Source of the DNA: Cryphonectria parasitica EP155
Lineage: Eukaryota; Ascomycota; Sordariomycetes; Diaporthales; Cryphonectriaceae
NCBI RefSeq assembly: GCF_011745365.1
Contig: NW_024468910.1
Span: 3,562,068 to 3,626,067, forward strand
Length of the DNA: 64,000 nucleotides
Direction: 5' to 3'
This document shows positions 47,281-59,477 of this stretch, in pieces; positions within the stretch are counted from its first letter, which is position 1, and every line of letters begins with the position of its first letter. The position numbers were made by a program, and so were the translations under genes. The notes under the pieces are model-generated. The model was not told the origin of the DNA. It did no database searches and was given only the letters and a program-made list of their open reading frames with translations.

Positions 47281-50200
47281 CATCCTACCATGAAGAGAGT
47301 GAGCGAGTGAGGTGAGATGGCCATGGTTACGGCCATGGTCCCTGTCTGGCATGGTTCTGGGGCACAAGGGGGAGGAGGCAACGGGCATGGGCAAGGCCCG
47401 ATTACAGACCAGGATGGCAACCCCAAAGGGACTTGCAGCACAGCTCGCAGGCTACAGCAGCAGTAAGTCCTTGCTAAGATGGTCCCACTAGAAGGCACCA
47501 TGGAAGCGCAACCGGGGGGAGGGGGAGGTGGTTGGACATGGGGTCTGTGTGTGTGCCCACAGGTTGGTCTAAAAAGGTGCCTGCGTTTCCCACAGTGGGG
47601 ACCCTTCTGTGTGCCCATGCAGGTGGGTGCGTTCTGGGTGGATTGTTGGTGGTGATGGTAGTGGTAATAGCCATTGGATGGAGCGCGCCAAGGGGAGGAG
47701 GAGGAGGAGGAGGACAAGCACTAGAGGAGAGGAGGAGATGGCTGGAAGGGCTGGACAGGTCTCGTCCCCAGTCGCGACTGCCACCACCTCGTATGTACAT
47801 CACACCCCACCTTGTCTTAGGGCCCTTGGACCTGAAAGCCCCTCGTCCCCGGCCCCCTGTCACTAGGCCTGTCCAGCTTGGACCAGAGGGGCAAGGTTTG
47901 CATATGAGCCGAGGGACCAGGCTTCAGGCAGGCCCTGACCATGACCACCACTACCCACTAACCACCCACGTCCCCAACAGCCTGGGCTCCGCACCACTCT
48001 CTTTCCCTCTGTGTGATCTTAAAATGAATGAATCGTCTCTTGGATCGCACTTTTAGTTCTGGTTCTGCTTGGCTGCCAGTGGATACGATTCAAAGGACGA
48101 ACGAATGAAGGACTGTTGTCGACGTGACGGATGGAGATTACATTTTGGCCATGGCCACCCAGTTACGGACTCGGAGTCGTCGTTGGGGCAGCGCGTGATA
48201 GTGACAAGTGCTGCACGAAAACTTGAATACGGCAAATCGGGAGATTGCAGTGATGGTCGCTGGTTGAGGTCACTCAAGCAGACTACTCCGGGCCCGCCGT
48301 GGGGTGGACAGAGTTCTGGAGGAGGGAACAGTCAGAAGGTACCACTGCCTTCGCGGAGGCCACATATCACTGGGTGATCAGGATTAAACTGCATGGCCCC
48401 TCCACACGGGGGGCATTACTAGAGGATTTTCCCAAGTAGTATTGTGATGAGAAAAGCTTCTGTGTGGGGTACGTCAATGCGAATCCTACCAGGACAGGAT
48501 AGGATCAACATGCACATCTCGTAGTCCCGACTGGAAGAGGAAGGACTGCAAAATGGTGTGTCCTGATCTCCAACGTCAGACTTGCCCAGTCCAATTGTGT
48601 CAGCCCCAAATTGAGTGGCTCGTTCGCTCTACATCCTCGACGAGGTCGTGTGAGGAGGGGGAGATGGGGAAGCGGCGGCTGGTTGTTCATCGCGACGCAC
48701 ATGTCTGGCCACCATCGAGAATCATATAGGCCTCCTTCCAAGATGCCGCGGCTGCTGAAGTGACTTTCTTCAAGTTTCTTACCCCCCCTCCATGAGATGC
48801 GTAAATCCTTTGAGGGAACTGCCGCTCTGCCGCAGGATTTGATCTCAACGATTTGGGGGCTGTTCTACTATAGCAGCAATAACTGCTGCTGCCTCTGGCT
48901 CATTGGAACTGAAAATAATCCCCTCTCGGTGACGGTGAATATTACTATCTCTGTCTATTTGTCTGCCTGGCTGCCTGTTTGTTCACCTGACCGGGGATAA
49001 TTATGCCTCTTGAGGAGGGCTCCTATTCCCAACGTCATCAGCTGTGTATACCAACAATAATGCAATGTCCTCTATTACTGTACAGTAAGGTGTGGTTGGT
49101 AAGGTAGCATGCACATCGAAAGTCTGTGCCACCCTGGTGAAGGCTGTGTGACCAAGGCTATCATGCTATCAAGAAACGACGTCGTATTGTTCAGACCCTC
49201 ATTCTTCATTCTTGATAGGTCAGATCGACCATCCTTAGCAACAATGCCATTACGCACGCCGTGCCTTAAAAACCCACCAAAGTCAAGACGATCCTGTCGC
49301 TCATCAATAGAGATTCTAATATATTATGTACTATGGTATATATATTACTTTAGTAGTCATTGTATAGTTGTGCAGCTCCCTACCGTACAAAAATAAATGT
49401 CGGAACATGCATGTTACACAGGCGTGTTCGCTCCACAACTTTTACAGTAGGTCTCCCTGATAAGGAGGAGGAGACCCAAGAAACCTTTGGGCTCAATGCA
49501 TTACAGTTCCACTTTTCAACCGCAGAAACACTATTCTACCGTTATTATACTATGGTACGTGCACATTCAGCAAGGGCCGCCTCCCAAGGCCTCCTCCAGC
49601 TGTTGCACTTTGCTTTGATTCATCCAAATTCCCACTCTACTTTTTTGCTCGGCCTGCGCCCAAGGATCGCATGTCAAAACGGGCTTCTCGGGGTCCAGAT
49701 TTATCATCTTGGTCATGGCCCATGCCCTGAACCATGCAAAGTATCGGCTCCGAGTTGCCACGTGGAAGAGGCGTACTGTGCACACACAGCAGTGGTGTAA
49801 TTATTTCGAATACACATGCACAATACTAAAGTTGCGAATTGGATAAGCCGGCCCTGGCCAGCCCCAGCCAGCCTTCCTTTGTCCATGGTAGTGACTAGCA
49901 GGCATGTTCAGGGACCCATCTTTCAGCCCTTATACTTAGGCTGAGTATTACAATGGCCAGTCACCAATAAACACTGCAGAGCTTGCGCTGTGGCTCACGC
50001 TTTTTTCCCTTGGTCTTCGTTTTGTTGTCTTTCACCCCTCCAGTGGCTCCATGTCAAATCCCTTCTGTGACTCGCGCGTCATTAATATGCCGTATCAGCG
50101 AACTCGACCAGGTTCAACATCCATTCATGGCCTTGCCATGCGCAAGACCAAACCACATGGTCTCTTTGGCGAATCGGACCTTGACTTGAGCCTCAACCCA

Positions 50201-51105
50201 GGTTGCTCCCCTGGTCAGAATCTAGACAGCTCGTGGGGAACACGCTTTTCCGCCGTGTACCACAGTAGCCACAGCCACCCAAAAAAACACAAGACCCGCG
50301 CCGGACTCTTTTTTTTTCCTTCTGCTTGACCTTTCACATCGTCCACGGAAAGAGCACCTATGCGTCCTCACTGGTTGACCTCGCGCCTTCTCCCCCCCCC
50401 CCCCTTTTCCTTTTTTTCAATGGTCCGTCGTACTTGCCATCTCACCTGAAAGTAAGACCCACTTCATAGCAAATCTGTCAAATCCTTATTTTTCGCTCTT
50501 TTCTTTTCTTTCTCGGGCGGGCCTTCCCGATGATGACACTTCTTTCTTGCCCCAGCCCAGCCCTCCCCCCCCCTTCATCTCAGCATAATCACATCATACA
50601 TAGGTGGCAATACCGTCAACCCCAAGAAATTTGATCAACGTGAAGGCCTGTGCTCACTAAGCCTTCCCCCTTCCGTGCACCTTTATTCGTCTGGACCTAC
50701 CGGATCATAAATCGTCAAACCTTGGTGCTGTTTCAATTGGCTGGAATGGTCAAGACCCAAAAAAATCAAACCAAGGAAGAGTGGCGGTACTGAAAAGAGA
50801 ATCGCATAGCACAGAAACGAACGATTATGGTAGCGAGCGCTAGGTTCCCCCACCTCCGCTTAGACGGCTGCTTCGGAACCTCTCTTGTCCTTTCTAACTA
50901 TCTTAACTCTTTTTTCTTTCTTCTTCTTCCGAGCAAATCACGGCACGTCCTGGAGCTGTGATGATATCGAAGATCCCGTTTCGTTGGTTCCGTCACACAG
51001 AGTCGGCGCTTACACAATCTCGGTTCCAGGCTCCCCCGGGTGTGGGTGGGTAATGTGTGTGTACCATAGTAAGCCTCCTGAGTACATGCTTGAGGGCGGG
51101 CTGGA

Positions 51106-51108
<3 letters not shown>

Positions 51109-51136
<28 letters not shown>
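51109..51136. repeat. (GA)14 microsatellite
   Basis: An uninterrupted GA repeat. It encodes the Arg-Glu run in an accidental open frame. Confidence 0.9.
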
Positions 51137-51139
<3 letters not shown>

Positions 51140-54100
51140 AAAAAAAGAGAGACATTTTTTGCAGAATGTCTACATGCATGCACGACATTCAAGTTCGAGC
51201 ACGCAACCTCGCAACGCAACAGGACGAAAAGAGCAGCCTGGCTCAACTTAGCGACAAGGGATGTTTCGGGTTGGGCCTTGTACATGCAGGTTAGCCCCCC
51301 CCCCCTCCACCCAGCTTGCAGCCTACAGGGCACACAGCGTATCGTTAGCACCTGCAGCCAACAAGAAAGAGGTTGTTGGTTATGGTTGGTTCACCTCGCA
51401 TTCTCTTGCGTTGATTTCTTCGGCCCGCTAATGTGCCATGATGTCTGGGTCCGAGACATTAGATCTCACAAGGCTGGACTCAAAAGTTGCTGCAATGTCT
51501 TTCTCTTCTTCTTCCTCGCTTTCTCATCCCGAGGATCTTCTGCAACTGTCTCAAACCCTCACCCCTCAGCCTCACTTCACACCACGGCATATGGACCATT
51601 CCAGATTCACGATCCACGTACTGTATGTAGTATCTCACCGGTACCAGTGTGGTCCGCCTACGGGGTCGACCCCACTCGGGGACCGAAAACGTGCCGTTTG
51701 CGCAGTTGTGCAATCCATCGACGCAATGTCCAGGAGAGACGGTGTGATGATTTGAATGGTTTGCCTTTCAAACAAAAGTATTTTTCCATTGGATAAAATT
51801 AAAGTGCTGATGCTCAGCATGCCACCCGCCCTCCTTTTTTGCCCTTTCCAGCATCCATTTCGCGTACACCAACGAATCATGACCCCCATCTGGAAATTGA
51901 ATTATGACTTCATTCTTCCACCAAGGTGCAACGTCCCTTTCTCACGTGAGTTATATAAAATGAAAAAATGATACCGCGTGGCTTTCATGCCTGAACCTTT
52001 TTTATTCTCTCTCACTCCTAATAATGCCAGGTGTTCGTTGGCGAGGCTCATCAAGTTCCCGGACCACAGGGCAGCGCCGGACGAGTTGCCTCCGTAAAGA
52101 AATATTTTTCTTCTTCCTCATACTTGCTGACTTCTTGATTACTACTGTACCTGATCACCCCGTTACGCAAATGACAATACCAACAACCATGACCAGAGAA
52201 AGCTAAACAACCCACCTTCCAGAAGACGCCTGGGCAGTGGGATTGTTCTGTTAGGCTCGGTCCGTAGCCTCGGGACTGCTTACTTGAGTCGGTGTATCGC
52301 TTTTTGCCTCAATCCTACTTCCCCCCAACCCAACCGAGCCCGGTGCTCCTTCGGCCGCTTCCTCCGCCCGCCCGCTGCTTGAACAAGTGATGTGATGTAT
52401 GAATGTTTCAAAGCCACTACCGCTTAGCTTCTGTCCACAGCTCTTGCCGGCTTATGCGTTGCGTGGGGGCCGAATTTGGGTTTATATTTTTCATATCCTC
52501 TTTTGAACAGAAAGAGGACAGGGGAGAAGAGAAAAAAGAGGACGACGGCCTTCCCCCACCCCACGCTAAATAAGAAATTCGAACATCACGACACGATGAT
52601 ACGTGACACGACTTTGTGGAGTAAGGGCCCGCCCCATCTCGCAGCTTTCCTGCAGCATCGGCCCCAGGGCTGCTTGTTAGGGGGGGGGGGCCTTCAGCAT
52701 CTGGAGCCATATCATCGCTTTTGCGTGATGGCGGCCATTCTTTGATCTGCATTCTCCACAGATGGGTCGCAGATGCATCCCGAAGGGGAAACTCAACAAA
52801 GTAGACGATGCGGCCGCTCCCTGGCTGGCCTTTTGGGGGTATCATGGCATGGCCTTCACACTTTTTTTTCTTCTTTTCTCTTTTTGTTTGTCTGCGGTTG
52901 TTGCGCTGAATGGCAATGTGTAGAAGAATCTGTGTGCAGTGTATATGTGAGAGAGTGTGTAGCCCCAATGAACCCCCCCCCCCTACACACACAACGGTCC
53001 CCGACTACAACACACACATCGTCATGGTGGTCGACCATTCCTCACTCTTATTCTCCTCTCTGCTTTGCAACAACCCGCCACGATATGCACGGCAGCTATT
53101 TCCCCCGACAATGGCCGACACACACTCACACACGGGGGTCCAATCTCTGACCAGGCAAGATTAATCTGTCTCTCTTTTTTTTCTTCTCATTCTCTTTTTC
53201 CCCCCCTTCCCCCCCCCCTTTCTGTTCCCGTGCTGCAGGATACTTGCGCAAATAGTGGACTCTTGGTTTGTGCGACTGTAGTTTGGTTCCTGATTCCCAG
53301 CGCCCATGCACACAAATCAATGGTTGGTAGTGGCTGACGCATACTTTTTTGCCGTTGCAGAAACGAGCCGCGTCACTTTTTCAAATAGTCGTCAATGCTC
53401 GGGGGTTGGTGTGGTGGGCAGGGTGCAGTAGCAGAGACACACCACCCCACCCCACCCGCGACATATTACTGTGTGGTATAGGCAGTAACATACTTGCATA
53501 CGTACAACTTTCTTTTGGGTTGCCGACGCCGACCAAAAAAAATAATAAAAAAATAAAATAAAAAAAAAAAAGGAAAGAAAAAGGAGGAAAATTGAAGGGG
53601 GGGGGGGGGAGAAGAAAGAAAAAAAAAAAAAAAAGAGGGCCTGATACTACTGTGGTACAGGATCTGATCTCGAGAGTGTGTAACACGAACCTCTGACAGC
53701 TGTACCAAATTATTCGCTATGCACCAGTGGAGCACTTCGGCTCTACGCTTCCAGGCTGTTATTGATCAGTCACTCTATTTTCGAAAAAGACCCTTGCTCT
53801 GCCAGGCGTTCGTTCTCTCGGAGATCTTGTGTGCCCTCCCCCTCCCCAACCCATGACCTCCGATTTTGTCTTTTCTTTTCTTCTCTGTTGGGGGACGGAA
53901 ACAATATACAACGATTACTACTATTACATCGTATACAGGTAGCCTTATTCTTGGCGAATTCCACCATAAACTTAGTTCACAGCGGGAAAGTGAACGGTTT
54001 TTTTTGTTTTTTTTTTTTGTTCATATCTAGGGTGTTTAAGTCAAGGGCAGGGTTGCGGGACGAGGCTGACGAGGCCCTGTTACCGGCAAGCCCCAAGCCC

Positions 54101-54145
54101 GCATAATCTCATTTCGATAGTAGACGAATATTGCGCTCAGGGTGG

Positions 54146-54150
<5 letters not shown>

Positions 54151-54196
<46 letters not shown>

Positions 54197-54211
54197 TGTG
54201 TGTGTGTGTGT
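54151..54211. repeat. (AG)22-(TG)n compound microsatellite
   Basis: AG units fill 54151-54194 and switch directly to TG units until 54211, followed by degenerate TG/CG units to about 54240. Confidence 0.9.
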
Positions 54212-55036
54212 ATGTGTGCGCGTGTGCGTGTTTGTGCGTGAGTCTGTCTGGAATGGTTTGTGACGGAATCACCAAGGATGATGGCATATCTTTCTTTGTT
54301 TGAAGCCCGAAGGCTGCTACTTGGTTATCATGATCATCGAGCATGACACGAAGCCATACATGTTTGTACAGTAGATGAGTGGACCGACCCCGACCTGCCA
54401 TCTCAAGTATCACCCCGCTGGAGGGGGGGGGGGAATGGGGACAAGAGATCTGAGACACTGACAAGGTCGAAACGCACCGTTGCAGTCTTGCTCCAGAGGA
54501 GGAGGAGACCTTGCCGGCCGTTCCAGAACCGCAATGCCATTCATCCAACCCACGTTTCTCTATTCCCTTTCTTCCTCCGTCGAACCATCAGAAGTGAGTC
54601 TCGATCTCCTGTCGCAACGTTTGGTGTGGGTGTGGGTAGTGGGGGTGGTTGACCCAAGTTCAGCAACTCGTCCTTTTTTTTTTTCCTTCCCTCTGGACAA
54701 GAAAGATCCACACCCTCTGTGGGTGCCTGTGTGTGATGTGGAGTAGTCCTCGGACTCCAGGTGAACTCTCTCTGTCTCTCTCACACTTTCTCTCTCTCTG
54801 ACCACCGCAATAATTGGATCGTCAGGGCAAGTCCACCCCACAAGCCGTGCCGGGTGATCTAGCTGGGTCGGGATAGGTGTTCCGAGAACAATGCAGGGAC
54901 CGGGAATGGGGCAAGGGGCTGATCTTAGGGTGGTCTTGGTGCCAGGTGGTGGTCCCTTTTTGCTACAAGCCTTATTCATCAGGACGGAATGCCCATTTGC
55001 GATATCGCCGATGGTATCGTCATGTCCTACTTAACT

Positions 55037-55077
55037 TGCATAGCACTATACATACATGTATATGTATAGTGTATGCA
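55037..55077. repeat. Near-perfect inverted repeat, 17-base arms (hairpin)
   Basis: TGCATA-G-CACTATACATA (55037-55054) pairs with TATGTATAGTG-TATGCA (55061-55077) around a six-base centre; the only defect is one unpaired G at 55043. The sequence is AT-rich and made largely of alternating purine and pyrimidine. It is in gene-free DNA, so neither terminator nor operator function can be assigned. Confidence 0.8.
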
Positions 55078-57734
55078 TGTACATATAGTCGGGTTTCAAA
55101 GATTGTGTGATTTGCCTCGAGACTCGTGGAGGGCGAGGGCGACATCAAAATAATCAATCAATCAATGGATTGGATTGTGTAACGAGGGGTACTACTACTG
55201 TACGTAATTACATAGTAGTTACGTGATCACTCTTTCTGTCCCGCGGCGACCCGAGAATGCCCTCGACTGTTTTGCAAACACGAACTGTGGGTGTGCTCAC
55301 TGCTGAGCCTCCCCACAGTTCAGGTGTGGTTGGTTGGCTAGATTGGGGAGTGCCTTGAGCGACAGCCTCGTTTTTTTTTTCTTTTCTATTCTCTTGTTCT
55401 TTTCCTTTTTCCTTTTTGCCGGACAGCCATGGGTTCCCCCCTTGCACGACCCACGAGGGGGAGGGGGGCATCAACAACATTTCACACCACCACACAGGGT
55501 TGATAATCCTTCGTGCGTCATGCCCCGTGGTCCCTATAATTCTTCCGCGCAGGGGAAAAAAAAAAAAAAAGACACGGTCATGAAGGAGCTGAAGAGAGAC
55601 GAGAAAACCGATGAATGTCGGGTCCGCCGAGACGTAAGTGCGAACCACCATCCATCATGCTGTCTAACCGTCCAAACCTAGATAGACGGTAACCATTACC
55701 CAAACTATGCGCGCAGATCTTCACCCTCTCTCTCTCTTTGGCCCCCCCCCTTTCCCGGCACACCGGCGCAAGAACAACATCCGCACGGTTCCGACTGCAA
55801 TCAGACACGCACACTGCAAATTTCCAATGATATGCTTCCAGGATTCCCTTCAGCCTTGGAGTGGAGAGAGAGAGAGAGAGTGGGAAGAAGGGGGGGGGGG
55901 GATGTGTTGGGTTCCTCCACAAAGCTGCCCGATCTGAAACCCTCACGAGCGATTCCGTTGAAGCGAGAACTCCACCATCCAGAAAACGGCAACAGTTCGA
56001 GACCAGCCCTGGACAACACCTCCCCCGGGGGTTACATTCACGAGACTAATGTTTCGACGATCATTACCTCGCACTAGCTGCTGCTGCGGTCAGATTTCAC
56101 ACGCGCACACACACACACACCAAGCCTAGAGAACGTGGTTTAGTTCAATAGTAGGTACCATGGTGGTGGTTGCAACACACTGGATCTGTGGTGCGGCAGG
56201 ACAACTGGGCCACCACCACCACCACCTCCTGAGCGGGATGAGGCTCGACCGGGCTTCTGCTGCAGTAGAAAAGTAATAGTTAGGTAGTGGTCAGTAGCGC
56301 CAGCAGCAGCAGCAGCAAGCCCCCTGCTGCATAATACGATGTCGGATGCCGGAACTTTCAAGCTTCAAGTGGTGGTGTCGAGACCGTCGCCAGGGAAATG
56401 ACTGCTAGAGTAATACGTGCCTTGCATCTCTGCTGGGTTGTACTCCACCCGTGCTGCAGAACCTCAGACAAAGAACAAGACCATCGTCACATCCATTCCC
56501 TCATCTCGATACTACCCAGAGGGAAGAAAGAGGGGAGTCTCGGCGCCGAGCCAACAATCGCAGCCAAGCAAGCGAACGGAAATGAAAAATGTACACGATC
56601 ATTAAAGAACGAACGATCGATCGGAACGGAACAGAAACCCCCGACCCCATGCTCAAAGAGGACCGTGGATTGGTTACAGTAGAGGTATCCCAGAACTATT
56701 CTCGAGTAGGGCTGATGGATGTGATGTGTTTGGTTGCATGGATGCATGGCAGGTCTCGCCTGTGTTTGTGAGACAACGCGCAGTCAATATCGGAAGAACG
56801 TTCCCTGGATGGGGGAGGAGGGGCGGCGAGCGGCTCATCCATGCCGGATCCTGAACCACAGTTTGTACCCTTTGCTGGCTGTCAAAGGAAGAGAATAGTA
56901 GTAATCAGAACCCGCAGAACAAGGAAGTGGGGGGTGGGGGAGCGCTGTGTATGTACTATAGAATAGCACGTATAGAAGGGAGGGCCAGGGGCTACCCGGC
57001 GAGCCGGACCGTCACGATCACATACGTTTTCTCTTTTTTTTGAGAGTAAGAAATGGGGTGAGCCTTGCTAGTGAGGCAAGTCCTCTACTGTGTGAGTACG
57101 TGCATACTGTTACACGTCTCCCATTTACACAGCATGTCTGAATGAACTACCTCCTGCATCGTCTTGCTTGCGTCTGGCCTTGCTGTGCGATGGTGGCATC
57201 CCGCGCCCCCCCCCTCCCCTCCCCTCCCCTTAAAGTAAACCCTTTTATTTGATCTCCCGTGCATATTTCGACGGCATGAGTCTAGCCACCCCTTCATCTT
57301 TTTTGGACCTTTCCGTCCTCCATTTTCGCACTATCATCTCGTGAGGCAAGTAATTCGTCACACCGGTTTCCGCTTCTCAGGAGTGTGCCAAGTCGGAGCT
57401 ACGACGCAACGCCCAGCATGTCCTGCGACGGAAAGAAAGAAGAAGAAGAAGAAAAGAAAAAAAAAGGCGCGTCATAAGAGTAGGATCGTGTAGGTAGTAG
57501 TAGTAGGAAATAAGCTGCAAGCCACGTTGAAAGCAGCAGAGAGAGAAATTATGATATGCAGGACACTAAAGAAACGCCACGCCCATGGCCGCGGCTGGGC
57601 CTGGCCTTACCCCTGTGCAAGAGGCCCGGCCAGCCGATCTGTCGCCATGTGGTCGCCATGTTCTTCCACGTTCCCGGCAGAATGGTAGAGTTCATTTCCA
57701 GGGCAGCGCAGGCGAAAGTCAAAATACACACACA

Positions 57735-57737
<3 letters not shown>

Positions 57738-57770
<33 letters not shown>
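57738..57770. repeat. (AG)16 microsatellite
   Basis: An uninterrupted AG repeat, preceded by a short CA repeat at 57726-57736. Confidence 0.9.
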
Positions 57771-57771
<1 letters not shown>

Positions 57772-59086
57772 GAGGAAGAGAAAGAAGAGGGGAGAAGAAC
57801 GTAAATTAGGGTTCACGACGATACTCTTTCCTTGTAGGGCTAGCGTTGGTCTTCAATGGGAGCCCCTTCCCTGAACTGTCAGGGGAGAACAAGAACGAGA
57901 AAGAAGGCACAATTCGGCTTTGGGATGGCCATGAAGCCATTCCTGAAACGTTGTCCCTCATTCTTCTTCTTCATCATCTTCATCTCTCTCTCTCACTGTG
58001 CTGCCCCACCTGCAACGACGACAAGACAGCCTTGTCTTTTGCCCCTTGCTTGCCCCAGGGACCTTGAGAACCATGGTAGTACTGTACCTGGTATGTAACC
58101 CCGAGTTCTCCACCAAGCTGTCATTTTATGGCCTAGTGACCATCTCCGAAAGAGATTGGGGATGAGAGAAAGGGGAAGAGGAAGGAAGAGAGATCCTCAA
58201 ACATCGGCCCTTTCGAGAGTGGTGGAGATTGAGAGAACAGGGATGGGGAGCGGAGAGGTTCTGGTCACGGTGTGATTGCTGTTGGTTTTCCGAACGTCAA
58301 GAACTACGCACAAGGAAGGGGGACCCCAGCGAACGGGGAGAAGGCTATCCGTTCATCGATCAAGGGCCTGGATGTCTCGGCACTCGTCGACAAGGCTGGG
58401 TAGTTGTTTGTTGGGGAAAGGAAAGAGGAAGAGTACATTGTACTGGTATTCGAGATGATCGACAGGTTCGTGCTCCTGAATGAAGGAAGAAAACAAGGCA
58501 ACGCTCTCTTGTAGGTGGTAATATGTCCGAGTCCTAGGGTCGACCTTTTCATTTTTCCTTTCTTCCTTTCTTTCTTCCTTCTCCTTCCTTCCACACTTCT
58601 CGAACATTCACGGGTTGCCTTTAGTACTCCTCGATGGTAATATAATGCTGTCTTATAGAATTAAAGCCGGTCTGTCTCCCTCGGCCCGGGGGGAAGGGGG
58701 CCCATTTCACAGGCCATGCAGACATGCTCAACCACTCACTTGACAACTTTGACAAGAAGCACCACCGTTGCGTTTCGACTCACTCTCTACTTGAGTACGC
58801 ATTAGCTCAAAGGATAAAACTGGACTTTCCGCCCTAGTATGTATGATTCAGTAGAAGGGTTCATCCTGGTCGACAAGCAGAGAGAGAGAGTCTGTGAAAC
58901 TCCAGGTCGGGTCCGGGAAAAAGGTTTACCATAGCACAAGTCTAGTGAACCGGGGGGGGCTGGGCCTGTTTCCATTCCATCCCAACGGAGAACTCCATGG
59001 TCGTGGATCCCTAGACTTGTATAGTGATTATAATCTGCTCTACTAGTATATCGTCATGCACTATGATAAATTACAAATATTCGCCA

Positions 59087-59118
59087 AGAGAGAGAGAGAG
59101 AGAGAGGGGGGGGGGGGG
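59087..59118. repeat. (AG)10 followed by a G13 run
   Basis: The AG repeat covers 59087-59106 and runs straight into a G homopolymer ending at 59118. It lies about 360 bases past the SDR-like gene's stop codon. Confidence 0.9.
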
Positions 59119-59477
59119 AGGGAAGAGAGTAAGTGAGTGAGAGAAAAATGGATCATGGAAGACCCGGCCGGGTGGGGGCTCCGGTGAGGCCCCTCCGAAT
59201 TGCCGCGTAAAAATGGGGGGGAGAAGGGCAAGAATTCCAAGGCGAGCGAACCTTACGAGATATCATGGTACTGAGGTGGGTCAAAAGGTCGGCGAGGTTG
59301 ACGACGCGTTTGTCTGTGCAGTCTGTGCAGTCTGTGTGCAAGGCAGGGTCTCGTCGGTTTGTTGACAGTGAAGTTGTTCTTACATAGTACATTGTACATT
59401 TTCATATTGTCGTACACGAGCCCTTCCCTTGCTTATACAGCATTGGGGGTCCCATCAAGAATACGAAGCACAAGTTA

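Larger units (their letters stand above)
46300..59477. other. 13.2 kb gene-free stretch rich in simple repeats
   Basis: This is the largest gene-free stretch. No frame on either strand carries a family motif; the longest frames (for example 50885-51796, +) run through GA, CA or T-rich repeats and are accidental. It contains a trinucleotide repeat block (46631-46720), GTAT repeats (47251-47280), GA repeats (51109-51136, 54151-54194, 55864-55880, 57738-57770, 59087-59106), A-rich blocks (53537-53573, 53615-53634), many G or C runs, a 41-base hairpin sequence (55037-55077) and a perfect 14-base palindrome (49075-49088). Parts at 48-50 kb are of ordinary composition. No tRNA was seen. Non-coding transcripts cannot be excluded from sequence alone. 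Confidence 0.5.

Noticed and set aside
47196..47717. 173-codon frame on the - strand, Ser/His/Pro-rich
   Set aside because: Low-complexity translation of GGA and GGT-type repeats; overlapping frames on the other strand are equally long.
50885..51796. 303-codon open frame on the + strand
   Set aside because: It runs through a GA repeat (Arg-Glu run) and T-rich DNA, has no family motif and no sensible domain pattern; repeats depleted of stops explain its length.
54151..54211. Dense short repeats as a CRISPR-like array
   Set aside because: These are plain dinucleotide microsatellites without unique spacers, in a eukaryotic genome.
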